Below, one piece after another: positions 17,535 to 26,509 of a DNA stretch of 64,000 bases. Within the stretch, counting starts at the first letter, position 1. Every line of letters begins with the position of its first letter. Source of the DNA: JACRIM01 sp038042195 (GTDB lineage Bacteria; Planctomycetota; Phycisphaerae; UBA1845; UTPLA1). A model generated the notes under the pieces. That model worked only from the letters and a program-made list of their open reading frames with translations. It searched no databases and was not told the origin of the DNA. Location: positions 62,001 to 126,000 of the forward strand of contig JBBTET010000013.1 in assembly GCA_038042195.1 (NCBI GenBank), in the 5' to 3' direction. The position numbers and the translations under genes are program-made.

Positions 17535-18857
17535 TTAGAACTGGACTTCGAGGATGGAGAAGTCGTCAGCGAGGGTGTCTTGGCCGCCGACTTTGTGGAT
17601 GTAGCTGAAGACCTCTTCGAGGTCGCATCGGTTCATTCGGACGGATACTTCGAGGTGCTGGATTAGTTCGTGGTGGCTCATCATGTGGTCGTCGGGCTTG
17701 CGGATTTCGTAGGCACCGTCGCTGAAAATGAAGAGGCGGGCGTAGGAGTCGAGGTGGACCGTTTGACTCTCGATCTCGCCAAGTGGTTCCAGTCCGATGA
17801 ACAGGTTATCGGTCGAGAGTAGCTGAGACGATGCGCCGGCCAGGGCGGGGCCGGTCATGAGGAGGGCCGGGGGGTGGCCGCCGCTGGCGTAGGCGAGGGA
17901 GCGCGATCGTCGGTCGAAGACGCCGTACCAGATGGTGAAGAACCGGTTGTCGTTGCGGTCCATGGGGAAGGCGTCGTTGAGGGCGGCGAGGACTTTGGAG
18001 GGGTTTCGGAAGTCGGTGTGGGCGAGGGCCTCTGAGCGGAGGACGTTCATGGCGGAGACGGAGAGCAGGGCCGAGCCGACGCCGTGGCCGCAGACATCGA
18101 TGAGGTAGATGGCAAAGTGGTCGTCGTCGATCCAGTGATAGCCGAAAGCATCGCCGCCGAGTTGGGAGCATGGGCGGAAGCACCATCGGGTTCGGATGTC
18201 GCCAACGAGCGGTTCGGGGATGAGGGAACGGACGTAGCTGGCGGCCTCGGTGAGTTCGCGGGTGAGTTGGGTCTGACTTTCGACAAGTTTGCCGAGTGCA
18301 TCGGCGCGGGCCTTCTCGGCTTGGGCGGCTTCATCTTTGGCGTCGAGGAGTTGTTCCTGAAGTTGGATCATGTCGGCGAGGTTCAGCTCGCGCTCCACGA
18401 GGCCGGCGAGTTCGCGGAGGATTTGGAGATGGGTCGAGGTGAGTTCGCGGGGCTTGCGGTCGGCGACGCAGAGGGTTCCCACCTTCATGCCGCCGGGGCC
18501 GAGGAGGGGGTGGCCGACGTAAAAGCGGATGAAGGGTTCGCCAACGACGAGCGGGCTATCTGCGAAGCGCGGGTCGTTGAGGGTGTCGGGGATGATGAGT
18601 GGGCCGTCGTTGAGGATGGCGTGGCCGCAGAAGGAGACATCGCGGCGCGTTTCGCAGGAGGAGAGGCCCTGGCCGGATTTGAACCACTGGCGATCGGTGT
18701 CGATCATGGAGACGTAGGCGAGGGGCGCGCCGATGACGCGGGCGGCGAGCCGGGTGATGCGGTCGAAGCGTTCTTCGGGGGGCGTGTCGAGGATTTTCAG
18801 GGCGCGCAGGGAGGCGATGCGCTGTGCTTCGTTGGAGGGGAGGGGGGCGAGGATCAT
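17535..18857 (-). CDS. GAF domain / SpoIIE-type PP2C phosphatase
   Basis: 440 residues, no signal peptide. A GAF domain covers about residues 20-165 (ERFDRITRLAARVIGAPLAY, then KVGTLCVADRKPRELT); a short coiled coil follows (QLQEQLLDAKDEAAQAEKAR). The SpoIIE/RsbU-like PP2C domain runs from about 215 to the end, with metal-binding aspartates in QLGGDAFGYH and YLIDVCGHGVGSALLSV. Such phosphatases activate anti-anti-sigma proteins in partner-switching pathways. No RsbW/RsbV-like gene is nearby, so the target is unknown. Confidence 0.85.
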   Translation of the reverse strand: MILAPLPSNEAQRIASLRALKILDTPPEERFDRITRLAARVIGAPLAYVSMIDTDRQWFKSGQGLSSCETRRDVSFCGHAILNDGPLIIPDTLNDPRFADSPLVVGEPFIRFYVGHPLLGPGGMKVGTLCVADRKPRELTSTHLQILRELAGLVERELNLADMIQLQEQLLDAKDEAAQAEKARADALGKLVESQTQLTRELTEAASYVRSLIPEPLVGDIRTRWCFRPCSQLGGDAFGYHWIDDDHFAIYLIDVCGHGVGSALLSVSAMNVLRSEALAHTDFRNPSKVLAALNDAFPMDRNDNRFFTIWYGVFDRRSRSLAYASGGHPPALLMTGPALAGASSQLLSTDNLFIGLEPLGEIESQTVHLDSYARLFIFSDGAYEIRKPDDHMMSHHELIQHLEVSVRMNRCDLEEVFSYIHKVGGQDTLADDFSILEVQF

Positions 18858-18943
18858 GGGTTAAGGGTCTCTTCCTGAACGGGATTATTTTAGCCGAAGG
18901 GGAGAGGTTGGGCACGAGGGAGAGAGGCGATTTGCGAAGTCCC

Positions 18944-18982
18944 GTGGCACGAAGTTGTAGGTTGAAAACCTGTGTGTGCCAC
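18944..18982. repeat. Nested inverted repeat (REP-like)
   Basis: Outer arms GTGGCAC (18944-18950) and GTGCCAC (18976-18982) enclose an inner hairpin AGGTT-GAA-AACCT (18959-18971). It lies between the phosphatase start and the end of a small lipoprotein gene. The nested structure resembles extragenic palindromes. It could also act as a terminator for the lipoprotein transcript, although there is no T-run. Confidence 0.5.
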
Positions 18983-18997
18983 AAGCTATGCCGCAGA

Positions 18998-19261
18998 CTA
19001 CCAGACGTAGTCGCCGACGGTAAGGATGCGTTTGTTGAAGCGGTCGGTTTCGAGCTTGTTCCACTTGTCGAGGGTTTGGCGGGCTTCATCGACCCGCTGG
19101 TGGCCTGAGGCTTCGCGTTTGGAGAAGTCGTGGAGGGTGGTATTGACGTGATCGTTGCGGCGTTTGATTCGGCGGGTGGAGTAGGGGTCGTTGCAGGCCG
19201 GAGCGCAGAGCGCGAGACAGACGGTTGCGATCAGGATGCGGGTTGGGCTTGGGGGCACCAT
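18998..19261 (-). CDS. Small hypothetical lipoprotein
   Basis: 87 residues from the ATG at 19261, giving a signal sequence RILIATVCLALCAPAC with a lipobox (APAC). The mature part is short, strongly basic and polar (STRRIKRRNDHVNTTLHDFS), with a helical KREASGHQRVDEARQTLDKW segment. No family recognised. It follows pyrD on the same strand by about 56 bases. Confidence 0.5.
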   Translation of the reverse strand: MVPPSPTRILIATVCLALCAPACNDPYSTRRIKRRNDHVNTTLHDFSKREASGHQRVDEARQTLDKWNKLETDRFNKRILTVGDYVW

Positions 19262-19317
19262 GTACATGTATACTCGGCGACAGGGAAGCGGGTGCATGAA
19301 GGCGAACTGGAGCAGAC

Positions 19318-20343
19318 TCAACCTTCGGTCCCGGAGTCGGATTGAGGGGCGGCGGTGGTGTCTTTGGTGCTGATCATTTGGCCGACGAGTTGGGCGGGGG
19401 TGGTGAGGTTCTTTCGTTGCAGATAGGCGGAGAGGCCGTCGGCGATTTTCAGGGGGGTGGTGGGGTCGACGTAGAGGGCGGTGCCGACGGAGACGGCAGT
19501 GGCACCGGCGAGCATGAACTCGACGGCGTCCTGCCAGGAGCGGATGCCTCCGATGCCGATGATGGGGATTTTCGCATCGCGGGCAACTTCGCGCCAGACT
19601 TTGTGGACTAAATGGATAGCCATTGGCTTTATTGCGGGGCCGGAGAGGCCGCCGGACTCGTTGGCGATTTTGGGTCGCCAGGATTCGATGTCGATGGCCA
19701 TGCCGAGAAAGGTGTTGACGAGGGAAAGGGCATCGGCCCCGGCGTGAACGGCGGCGCTAGCGGTGGCGGAGATGTCGGTGACGTTGGGGGAGAGTTTCAC
19801 GATGAGGATGCCGCAGGTGACGACCTTGCGCACCTTGGCGACGAGTTCGTGGAGCAACCTGGGATCGGTGCCGAACATGAGGCCATCGGCGACGTTGGGG
19901 CAGGAGACGTTTAGCTCGATGCCGGCGAGACCGTCGGCGGCATCGAGTCGTTGGGCGACCTGCACATAGTCGTCGATGGAGTGGCCGGCGACGTTCGCGA
20001 AGACGGGGCAGCCCATCGTGCGAATGAAGGGGAGTTTGGAGGCAATAAACTCGTCGATGCCGACGTTGGCGAGGCCGATGGCGTTGATCATGCCGCCGTG
20101 AGTTTCGACGATGCGTGCGGGCGGATTGCCGGGGCGCGGGTGGAGGGTGATGCTTTTGGTGGTGAATGCGCCGAGTTTGGCGAGGTCGAGGAAGGGGGCG
20201 TATTCCTCGCCGTAGCCGCAAGTGCCTGAGGCGGTGATGACGGGGTTTTTGAGCGTCAGTGGGCCGATGCGGACTGTGAGGTTGGGCGTATTCGCGCTCA
20301 CGCGTGAGGCTCCGGTGTTTTGTTGCGGCGACTGGCCGCGCAT
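19318..20343 (-). CDS. pyrD: Dihydroorotate dehydrogenase, class 1 (type B-like)
   Basis: 341 residues. It oxidises dihydroorotate to orotate in pyrimidine synthesis, in the cytoplasm. The catalytic base region is IELNVSCPNV (Cys as in class 1 enzymes). FMN-binding segments are ASGTCGYGEE, KSITLHPRPGNPPARI and IIGIGGIRSWQDAVEFMLAG. The cysteine base and substrate loop favour class 1B, which normally pairs with the iron-sulfur subunit PyrK; no pyrK is in the window. The N-terminal 18 residues are extra. Divergent from a methyltransferase gene. Confidence 0.93.
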   Translation of the reverse strand: MRGQSPQQNTGASRVSANTPNLTVRIGPLTLKNPVITASGTCGYGEEYAPFLDLAKLGAFTTKSITLHPRPGNPPARIVETHGGMINAIGLANVGIDEFIASKLPFIRTMGCPVFANVAGHSIDDYVQVAQRLDAADGLAGIELNVSCPNVADGLMFGTDPRLLHELVAKVRKVVTCGILIVKLSPNVTDISATASAAVHAGADALSLVNTFLGMAIDIESWRPKIANESGGLSGPAIKPMAIHLVHKVWREVARDAKIPIIGIGGIRSWQDAVEFMLAGATAVSVGTALYVDPTTPLKIADGLSAYLQRKNLTTPAQLVGQMISTKDTTAAPQSDSGTEG

Positions 20344-20403
20344 CCTGCGAGTGACTATTATGTTCGCCCAAGGGACTGCCCACGTCCACGAAAGGAATCG
20401 CCC

Positions 20404-21207
20404 TTGTCACAAGCCACGATCGAAGCCCACTATCGGCCGAATTGGAATCTGTCGCAGGCGATGGGTTTCACGGGGTACAACTGCGGATTCACGGAGGAGC
20501 GCGGAAGTCGTAGCTTTGCCGAGCATCAGCAGGCGTTGGTGTGGCGATTGCTGGGGGACGTGGCGATCGGGCGGAGCGACACGGTGTTGGACATCGGTTG
20601 CGGGATCGGTGGGCCGACGGGGTGGCTGTTTGAGCGGTTTCATCCGATGCAGATTATTGGGTTGGAGTATTGCCGATCGAGCGTGGTGGCGGCGGAGGGT
20701 CGATGGGCGGGGGTCAGTGAGCGGCCGTGGTTTTTGCAGGGGGATGCACATGCGCTTCCTGCGGAGTCGGGGACTGTTGATGTTATTTTCAATCTTGAAT
20801 CGGCGTTGCACTATGTGAACAAGCCGGTGTTCTTGTCGGAGTGTCAGCGTGTGCTTCGCGCGGGGGGGCGGCTGTGCATTGGGGATATTACCGCGCCGAA
20901 TAAGTTGCTCTTCTCGCCGCTCACGCTGTTGAACAGTTGGCCGAGTCAGTTCAATTCAAATATACGTCTTTGGTCTGCGGATGATTACGTGACGGGGTTC
21001 GCGAAGGCGGGGTTGCGACTGGTGCGGCATGAAAACGTGGCGCGGCAAGTGGCGGACTCGCTCGGCGACGGGATGGTGGAGATTCGTCATCGCGGGTGGG
21101 CGGCGAATAAAGGTTTCCGGGCGCGGATCATGTACTTGGTGATCCTGGAGAAGCTGTTTCGCGGGGGGCAATTGGGGTACGACTTGTTTGAGTTGGTTCG
21201 GGATTAG
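20404..21207 (+). CDS. Class I SAM-dependent methyltransferase
   Basis: 267 residues from a TTG at 20404 with AAAGGA seven bases upstream; a start at 20320 would overlap the divergent pyrD start and is less likely. The SAM-binding motif is VLDIGCGIGGPTGW (motif I); motif II/III follow at FLQGDAHALPAESGTVD and LRAGGRLCIGDITAP. It resembles the UbiE/gamma-tocopherol methyltransferase and sterol/sarcosine methyltransferase group acting on small molecules. The substrate is unknown. Confidence 0.8.
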   Translation: MSQATIEAHYRPNWNLSQAMGFTGYNCGFTEERGSRSFAEHQQALVWRLLGDVAIGRSDTVLDIGCGIGGPTGWLFERFHPMQIIGLEYCRSSVVAAEGRWAGVSERPWFLQGDAHALPAESGTVDVIFNLESALHYVNKPVFLSECQRVLRAGGRLCIGDITAPNKLLFSPLTLLNSWPSQFNSNIRLWSADDYVTGFAKAGLRLVRHENVARQVADSLGDGMVEIRHRGWAANKGFRARIMYLVILEKLFRGGQLGYDLFELVRD

Positions 21208-21349
21208 ACGGTCGCGGCGGCGAGACACGAAGCCTCTGTGCTTGATTCCGCGCCGATAATTCCATCGTTTCATTTCACCGGGGCGTGGTCGTCTATTGCA
21301 TATCTAACCTTGTTCTTGCCGTGGGCCGATTCGGGATGATGGCTCAGGG

Positions 21350-23341
21350 GTGAACTGCGCAGTGAACAAGCGACCGAAAATACTCGATGTGCTCGTACAG
21401 TCCGACCATCCGGCGGCGGACCAGGCAATTGCGTCGGGCCTCCCGATGCTGGCGTCGGATGAGCAGTGTCGTTTCATCGATTTATTGGTGACGCGCAGTC
21501 GAGAAGGAGCGCTGGAAATCCTGCCGGAGCTCTTTGATCGCCTGACACCGGAGGCGCAGGCGAGGCTGGTGACGCATACGGCGCATCTGTTCGGGGCGCT
21601 TCGGGCGACGACCCGCAGTTCAACACTTCAGACGCGACTAAACAGCCTGAACATTATTCGGCGAAGTCGGAATACACGCCTTGCATACCTTGCGGCGGCA
21701 TGTGTTCTCGATGGATCACATCAGATTCGGGGTGAGGCGGGCCAGACGCTGTTGGAATTGACGGAGCTTCACTGTCAACACTACTCCGACACCACGGAAA
21801 TGCTGCGCGATGTGGGCGACGGAGACGCGGCGCTCACGATGCCGATCGTGCAGACGCTGCGTCTGATGAGCGAGGAGCGCCAGCAATTGGTGTCCTCAAT
21901 CCGGGAGTCGTTGTCGTACTTTGAGAGCCACCATCGACCGGAGGTACTCGAGGCGGCAATGTACCTGGCGCATGAATTGGAGGACAGCCTGGTGGCCGAT
22001 GGGACGCTGAAGCGAGGCAAGCTGACCCAGGCCATGTTGGAGATTTATTCGACGACGCCCTCGCCGCGCCTGGCGGCCTTTACATACATCGCACTTCGTT
22101 ACCCGGAGCTTCGTCGACGGATCGTGACGGTCTTGTCCAATCTGCGCGACCCGGTGTTCTTCGCGGAGTTCATTCGACACCAATGGCTGGCGCGCGATCC
22201 ATCGATCACGATTCATTTGGCGGCGATTCGGTCGTTGGCGTGGTTGGCGGACGGGTTTGAGGCAGCCTTCACCTTGCCGCCGGCGGTGTCGGCGTTGGCA
22301 CCAGCGTGGATCTCACACCTGGGTTTGCCGAGCGATCAGAAGGTTCGGCTGATGCTGAACTTTCTGCTGATCGACAATCCGGGCGCGAATCGGTCGGCGG
22401 CGTGGGAGCTGCTTCAGATTCTCACGCCGGCGAGCAATTCGGCCTTGCAGAGCGCGGTCGATCATGATGATCCGACGGTTCGACGGCTTGCCGATCTTGA
22501 GTGTCGTCATCGTCGTCGGCAGGAATTGCGACAAACGCGGCAGATTCGCCGAAATCGGCCCGCGGAATGGTGTGAGTTGCTGGACAAGGCGGGACTGTCG
22601 GAGGAGTTCGAGCCGTTTTGGGCTGGATTTGAACGGATTCCTCCGCAGTTGGCGCGGGTGTGCGGAGCGCATGCGGTGAAGTTCGTTCCCGGGTTTCAGA
22701 CGCAGGTGCAGGTGAAGTTAATCGCGCAGCATCCGGCGGATCGGCTGCGGGCGATGCGGATGCTGATCGACCTTGGCCTGACGGAACGGTATTGCAGGGA
22801 GATCTTCAGCGCCGCCAATGACGCCGTGAAGGAAGTTCGGTGCATGGCGATGTCGGCCCTGGGGCATCTCGGCGATGGCACCAGCCGACGCATCCTGGAG
22901 CGGGCATTGTCGGATGCAGACGCACCGGTACAGGCGGCGGCGATCGAGGCGCTCGATCGCGTGGGCGTTCAGAAGCGCGTCGAATTGTTCCTGCCCAAGG
23001 CCCAGAGCGAAAGTGCGGAGGTTCGGGCAGCCGCGATCTCGGCGTTGCTGCGTCTGCACGTACCGAAGGCCGCCGTGGCGCTGGTGGCGATGATGAGTGA
23101 TGAGCGGTCAGATCATCGATGCAGCGCGCTGTCCATCGTGGAACAGCTTCAGCTTCATGCGATACTCCCGCGCGTGGAGGACATGGCTGCCAACGACCCC
23201 GATGAACGTATTGCGCGGATCGCCCAGCATGTGCATCGGCGTCTTGCGCGAACCAAGGGCGAGGATCGTGGACGCAACGCGGTGGCGTTACACCCGGGTC
23301 CACCATCGCCGGCGTCGTCGAGTGGAGGCCACAGGGAATGA
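21350..23341 (+). CDS. Large HEAT-repeat protein
   Basis: 663 residues from a GTG at 21350 (a second GTG at 21362 is possible). It is nearly all helical. The C-terminal third has clear HEAT/PBS-lyase-type repeats, for example VRCMAMSALGHLGDGTSRRI, APVQAAAIEALDRVGVQKRV and VRAAAISALLRLHVPKAAV; more diverged repeats extend forward. No catalytic motif or signal peptide. HEAT arrays usually act as scaffolds. Its stop overlaps the next start (ATGA), so it is translationally coupled to a membrane protein gene. Confidence 0.75.
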   Translation: MNCAVNKRPKILDVLVQSDHPAADQAIASGLPMLASDEQCRFIDLLVTRSREGALEILPELFDRLTPEAQARLVTHTAHLFGALRATTRSSTLQTRLNSLNIIRRSRNTRLAYLAAACVLDGSHQIRGEAGQTLLELTELHCQHYSDTTEMLRDVGDGDAALTMPIVQTLRLMSEERQQLVSSIRESLSYFESHHRPEVLEAAMYLAHELEDSLVADGTLKRGKLTQAMLEIYSTTPSPRLAAFTYIALRYPELRRRIVTVLSNLRDPVFFAEFIRHQWLARDPSITIHLAAIRSLAWLADGFEAAFTLPPAVSALAPAWISHLGLPSDQKVRLMLNFLLIDNPGANRSAAWELLQILTPASNSALQSAVDHDDPTVRRLADLECRHRRRQELRQTRQIRRNRPAEWCELLDKAGLSEEFEPFWAGFERIPPQLARVCGAHAVKFVPGFQTQVQVKLIAQHPADRLRAMRMLIDLGLTERYCREIFSAANDAVKEVRCMAMSALGHLGDGTSRRILERALSDADAPVQAAAIEALDRVGVQKRVELFLPKAQSESAEVRAAAISALLRLHVPKAAVALVAMMSDERSDHRCSALSIVEQLQLHAILPRVEDMAANDPDERIARIAQHVHRRLARTKGEDRGRNAVALHPGPPSPASSSGGHRE

Positions 23342-23844
23342 ACTCCGCACTGGTGAACATGATGACCGGTCTTGCTGCCGTGCTGGGTCAAGCGGATCCG
23401 ATGGCTCCGTGGGAAGGCGTTCAGAAGGCCTTTCGCAATGCCCTGCCGCGCGCGGAGGGCGAGTTGTCGCCATATCAAATGGGGTTCCGTTTCGTCATCG
23501 GGTTGCTGGCGGTGGTCCTGTTTTTTTATTTTGTGGCCCGGTTTGCGCAGCGCGAGCGCGTCGGCGTTCGGCGGCAAGCACCGGGGCGCTTCTTCAGCAG
23601 CGTTCTTTCGGAGATTGGGATCGGCTGGCTGGATCGGTTCCTATTACGTCGGATTGCGCGGCACAGCTCCCTCCCGCAGCCTTCGGTGATTTTGTTTAGC
23701 ACGGACCTCCTTCGGAAATACTCAGAGGCGTGGATTGAGTCGTTGGCGTTCCCGCCGATTCGGGGGCTGGTGCGCAGTCGTATTGACGAGATTGAAGTGC
23801 AGGCGTTTGCGGAGTTGCCCGGGGTTCGGTCGGCGCAGGGTTAA
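23338..23844 (+). CDS. Hypothetical single-pass membrane protein coupled to the HEAT protein
   Basis: 168 residues. The ATG overlaps the previous stop (ATGA). A single strong transmembrane helix (FRFVIGLLAVVLFFYFVARF, about residues 50-69) is followed by a basic, helical cytoplasmic part (FAQRERVGVRRQAPG, then LLRRIARHSSLPQPSVILFS). No family recognised. Tight coupling suggests the two proteins form a membrane-tethered complex. Confidence 0.65.
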   Translation: MNSALVNMMTGLAAVLGQADPMAPWEGVQKAFRNALPRAEGELSPYQMGFRFVIGLLAVVLFFYFVARFAQRERVGVRRQAPGRFFSSVLSEIGIGWLDRFLLRRIARHSSLPQPSVILFSTDLLRKYSEAWIESLAFPPIRGLVRSRIDEIEVQAFAELPGVRSAQG

Positions 23845-23866
23845 ATCTCTATCCGCATGCGTCAAT

Positions 23867-24772
23867 CTATGCGTACGCCGTCAACCGCCGATACTCCGCC
23901 AGTCGCCGATCCACTTCCGACTTCTCTGCGGCCTTGATCGAATCCAATGAGAAGCTCTCAATCGTGATCGACGCAATGCACGCCCCGCGCGCCATCGCCG
24001 ACTTGATGCTCTCCACGTCGCTCTTCCCAACCGACGCCAGATACCCCATAAGTCCCCCCGCGAAGCTGTCGCCCGCCCCCGTCGGATCGACCACCTTCGT
24101 CGTCGGATACGCCGGCAACACAAACAACTGATCGCCCGTCACCAGCATCGCCCCGTGCTCCCCCTTCTTGATCACCGCGAACTTCGGCCCCAGCTTCAGC
24201 ACCTCCTTCGCCGCGAGAATCAAATTGTTCGCCCCGGTCAGCATCCGCGCCTCGCCATCGTTCAGCACCACGCCATGCACCTCGGCCAGCGTCTTCACCA
24301 ACTCGGCGCGATGATCCGATATCCAAAAGTTCATCGTGTCACACACGATCAACTCCGGCTTCGTCAGTTGCCGGATGAACTCGCGCTGCACGGCCGGATG
24401 CGTGTTGGCCAGAAACACGAACCGCGAATCCCGAAACGCCTGTGGGATCGTCGGCGCTGCCTCGGCGATGATGTTCAGATCGGTCCGCAGCGTCTCGGCC
24501 GAGTTCATGTCCCCGACATACTTCCCCGCCCAGCGAAACGTCTTCGACCCCTTCCGCGTCTCCAGACCCGCCACGTCAATAGGCCGCGTCTTCAGCAGAT
24601 CGCGAAACCCCACGGGGAAATCCTCGCCCACCGCCCCCACCAACCGCACCGGCGAAAGCAGCGACGCCGCGAATGCAAAATAAACCGCCGACCCACCCAG
24701 CACGTCGGGGGCTTTGCCATACGGGGTTTCAACAGTGTCGATGCCGATGGTTCCGGTGACGAGAAGGGACAT
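23867..24772 (-). CDS. PfkB/ribokinase-family carbohydrate kinase
   Basis: 301 residues with a GGAG ribosome binding site. N-terminal motif VTGTIGIDTVETPYGKAPDV and GGSAVYFAFAASLLS; C-terminal signature DPTGAGDSFAGGLMGYLA, with the catalytic Asp of GAGD. This family phosphorylates sugars or nucleosides with ATP. The sequence resembles bacterial sugar/adenosine-kinase-like members of unassigned substrate. No linked sugar pathway genes. Confidence 0.9.
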   Translation of the reverse strand: MSLLVTGTIGIDTVETPYGKAPDVLGGSAVYFAFAASLLSPVRLVGAVGEDFPVGFRDLLKTRPIDVAGLETRKGSKTFRWAGKYVGDMNSAETLRTDLNIIAEAAPTIPQAFRDSRFVFLANTHPAVQREFIRQLTKPELIVCDTMNFWISDHRAELVKTLAEVHGVVLNDGEARMLTGANNLILAAKEVLKLGPKFAVIKKGEHGAMLVTGDQLFVLPAYPTTKVVDPTGAGDSFAGGLMGYLASVGKSDVESIKSAMARGACIASITIESFSLDSIKAAEKSEVDRRLAEYRRLTAYA

Positions 24773-24883
24773 GGAGTCTCCAATTCGATTGTGTGTTCCA
24801 CTGGTCTATGCGATGAATCATCACCAGTGTCGGAGAATCGGCGCGACGGGTCAAATCATGGACACTGGTATAGTTTGCTGTGG

Positions 24884-24902
24884 CACAGCCGTCTCGGCTG
24901 TG
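24884..24902 (+). repeat. Dispersed palindromic repeat, copy C
   Basis: CACAGCCG-TCT-CGGCTGTG followed by TTTTCTTTCT. With the T-rich tail it looks like an intrinsic terminator on the plus strand, but no plus-strand gene ends here; both flanking genes are on the minus strand. Best seen as a third copy of the dispersed hairpin. Confidence 0.7.
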
Positions 24903-24941
24903 TTTTCTTTCTCTAACTTTGACAGTGCCCAATCGTAGCAC

Positions 24942-26414
24942 CTACCTCGGATCATGCCGATCACCCGATCGCGGACGCGCACGCACCGGCCGCGCCGACG
25001 GGTCCGCACGATCCGTCGCTTCAATACGCTCCATCTTCGGAAACACCCGCTCCCGATCCCAGAGATAATAAATCGGCGGCTCCCCAATCAACTGCCGAAA
25101 GCTCCGCGCCAATTCCCCGCCCGGCCGACCGCGGATGCGCTGCGACGCCGCCCCGTGCGCGATGTTGACCCAGTCCTGCACCGTCTTCTCGACCAGCGTG
25201 CGAACCCGTGGGCACCGTGAGATGTGCCGCCCGAAATCATCGCCAAAGGGGTCGAGCTTCCACTGCCGGATGCGCTCCAACAACGCCAACCGTCCGCGCG
25301 GCAACGGACACCGCCCGATCCGCGACATCCCCGCCTTTTCAAACACCGGGTTCACCGCCCCCATCGCCGCGAGGCATTCCACAAACCGCACCCCCACGCG
25401 CGGCAGCGTTTCCCGCACGAACCAATGCCCGATCCCGCATCCGCGTATGTCGGGATGCATGACGAGCCGACGAAGAATCCGCAACTCACGATTGAGCCGC
25501 CGCCCATTCCGCACAAATCGGCCGCACGTGGAACGATTGCGCATCGTCAATTCAAGCGGCGCGTGCGCAAAGACCAAAATGCCCAGCGGCTGCGTCGACG
25601 GCCGCTCGCGCAACAGAAAAACCTTGTCCACAAACCCCAGCCCATCGCGATGCCGATAGTGCATCGGCGCGAACAGGCGATAATCGCTCACGCTCCCCTG
25701 CTCCACGACCAGTCGCCGTTGCAGCGACATCGCCCGATCCTTCGCCTCGATGTCGTGAACCGTCGGCGTCAACCCACAGAGTCGCACGACCCTGTCCGGC
25801 TGCAAATCATCAATGATGTCCTCGTGCGCAGCCGCCACGACCAGAATCAGCCTGGCCCGCGTCACCAGTTTGCGCAGGTTGTACGCAATCGCCTTGGCCA
25901 ACCGACGATGCAGAATCGCCGTGAACTCATCACAGAAGATCGGCACCGGCTCCTTCGATGACACCGCATCCCCCACGGCCCGCGCCAGCGCAGCCCGGAA
26001 CTTCTCGCCATCGGAGAGATCGCAATACCGCCTGAGCCACAGTCGCGGCTCCCCCAGCCCGCATGCCGTGAGGATCTCCAGCGCGGTGCGCAAATCCTTC
26101 CTCGGCGCGACCGCATCCACAATCGCCCGATCATCGGCGAACCGCCCGCGCCCGACCCACCGATCCCGTCCCGCCTGCTCCGCGACAGCCCCGAGGATCG
26201 AACTCTTCCCACTCCCCGACGGCCCGGTCAGCAACAAGATCGACCCCGGCCGCAGCTCGACTCGCAAATCCTCCACCACGCAAAACGGCTCCTCCCGCGC
26301 CGGCACCCCATAGTCCCAACAAACCTCCCGCCGCCGCGCCGTCATCGGCACAAACGCCGGCTCCCGAATCACCCGAACCCTGGCCCGCAGCAGCGCTTCA
26401 ATTCCCCTTCGCAT
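24942..26414 (-). CDS. ABC-type ATPase fused to a GNAT acetyltransferase domain
   Basis: 490 residues, soluble, with GGGAGG seven bases before the ATG. The N-terminal half is an ABC ATPase: Walker A GPSGSGKSS (about residue 60), a diverged signature YCDLSDGEKFRAALARAV, and Walker B VPIFCDEFTAIL. There is no transmembrane segment, so it is not a conventional transporter. The C-terminal half has a GNAT fold with the acetyl-CoA motif VMHPDIRGCGIGHWFVRETL (V-x-P-x-x-R-G-x-G-I-G). The layout matches the rare family COG2401, whose function is unknown. A single-gene unit between a PfkB kinase and a lipoprotein. Confidence 0.8.
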   Translation of the reverse strand: MRRGIEALLRARVRVIREPAFVPMTARRREVCWDYGVPAREEPFCVVEDLRVELRPGSILLLTGPSGSGKSSILGAVAEQAGRDRWVGRGRFADDRAIVDAVAPRKDLRTALEILTACGLGEPRLWLRRYCDLSDGEKFRAALARAVGDAVSSKEPVPIFCDEFTAILHRRLAKAIAYNLRKLVTRARLILVVAAAHEDIIDDLQPDRVVRLCGLTPTVHDIEAKDRAMSLQRRLVVEQGSVSDYRLFAPMHYRHRDGLGFVDKVFLLRERPSTQPLGILVFAHAPLELTMRNRSTCGRFVRNGRRLNRELRILRRLVMHPDIRGCGIGHWFVRETLPRVGVRFVECLAAMGAVNPVFEKAGMSRIGRCPLPRGRLALLERIRQWKLDPFGDDFGRHISRCPRVRTLVEKTVQDWVNIAHGAASQRIRGRPGGELARSFRQLIGEPPIYYLWDRERVFPKMERIEATDRADPSARPVRARPRSGDRHDPR

Positions 26415-26509
26415 GATCTCGCCTCCCGTGAATTACGAACTTAAACCTAACACGCACATTTCGCATGATAGCGATCCACACGGCGAATTGCAATATCTAG
26501 CAATAATAA

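Noticed and set aside
20320..20403. Extended start of the methyltransferase at 20320
   Set aside because: It would overlap the divergent pyrD start; a TTG at 20404 has AAAGGA at the right distance.
24884..24912. Copy C hairpin plus T-run as a plus-strand terminator
   Set aside because: No plus-strand gene ends there; the core matches two other intergenic copies, so it is treated as a dispersed repeat.
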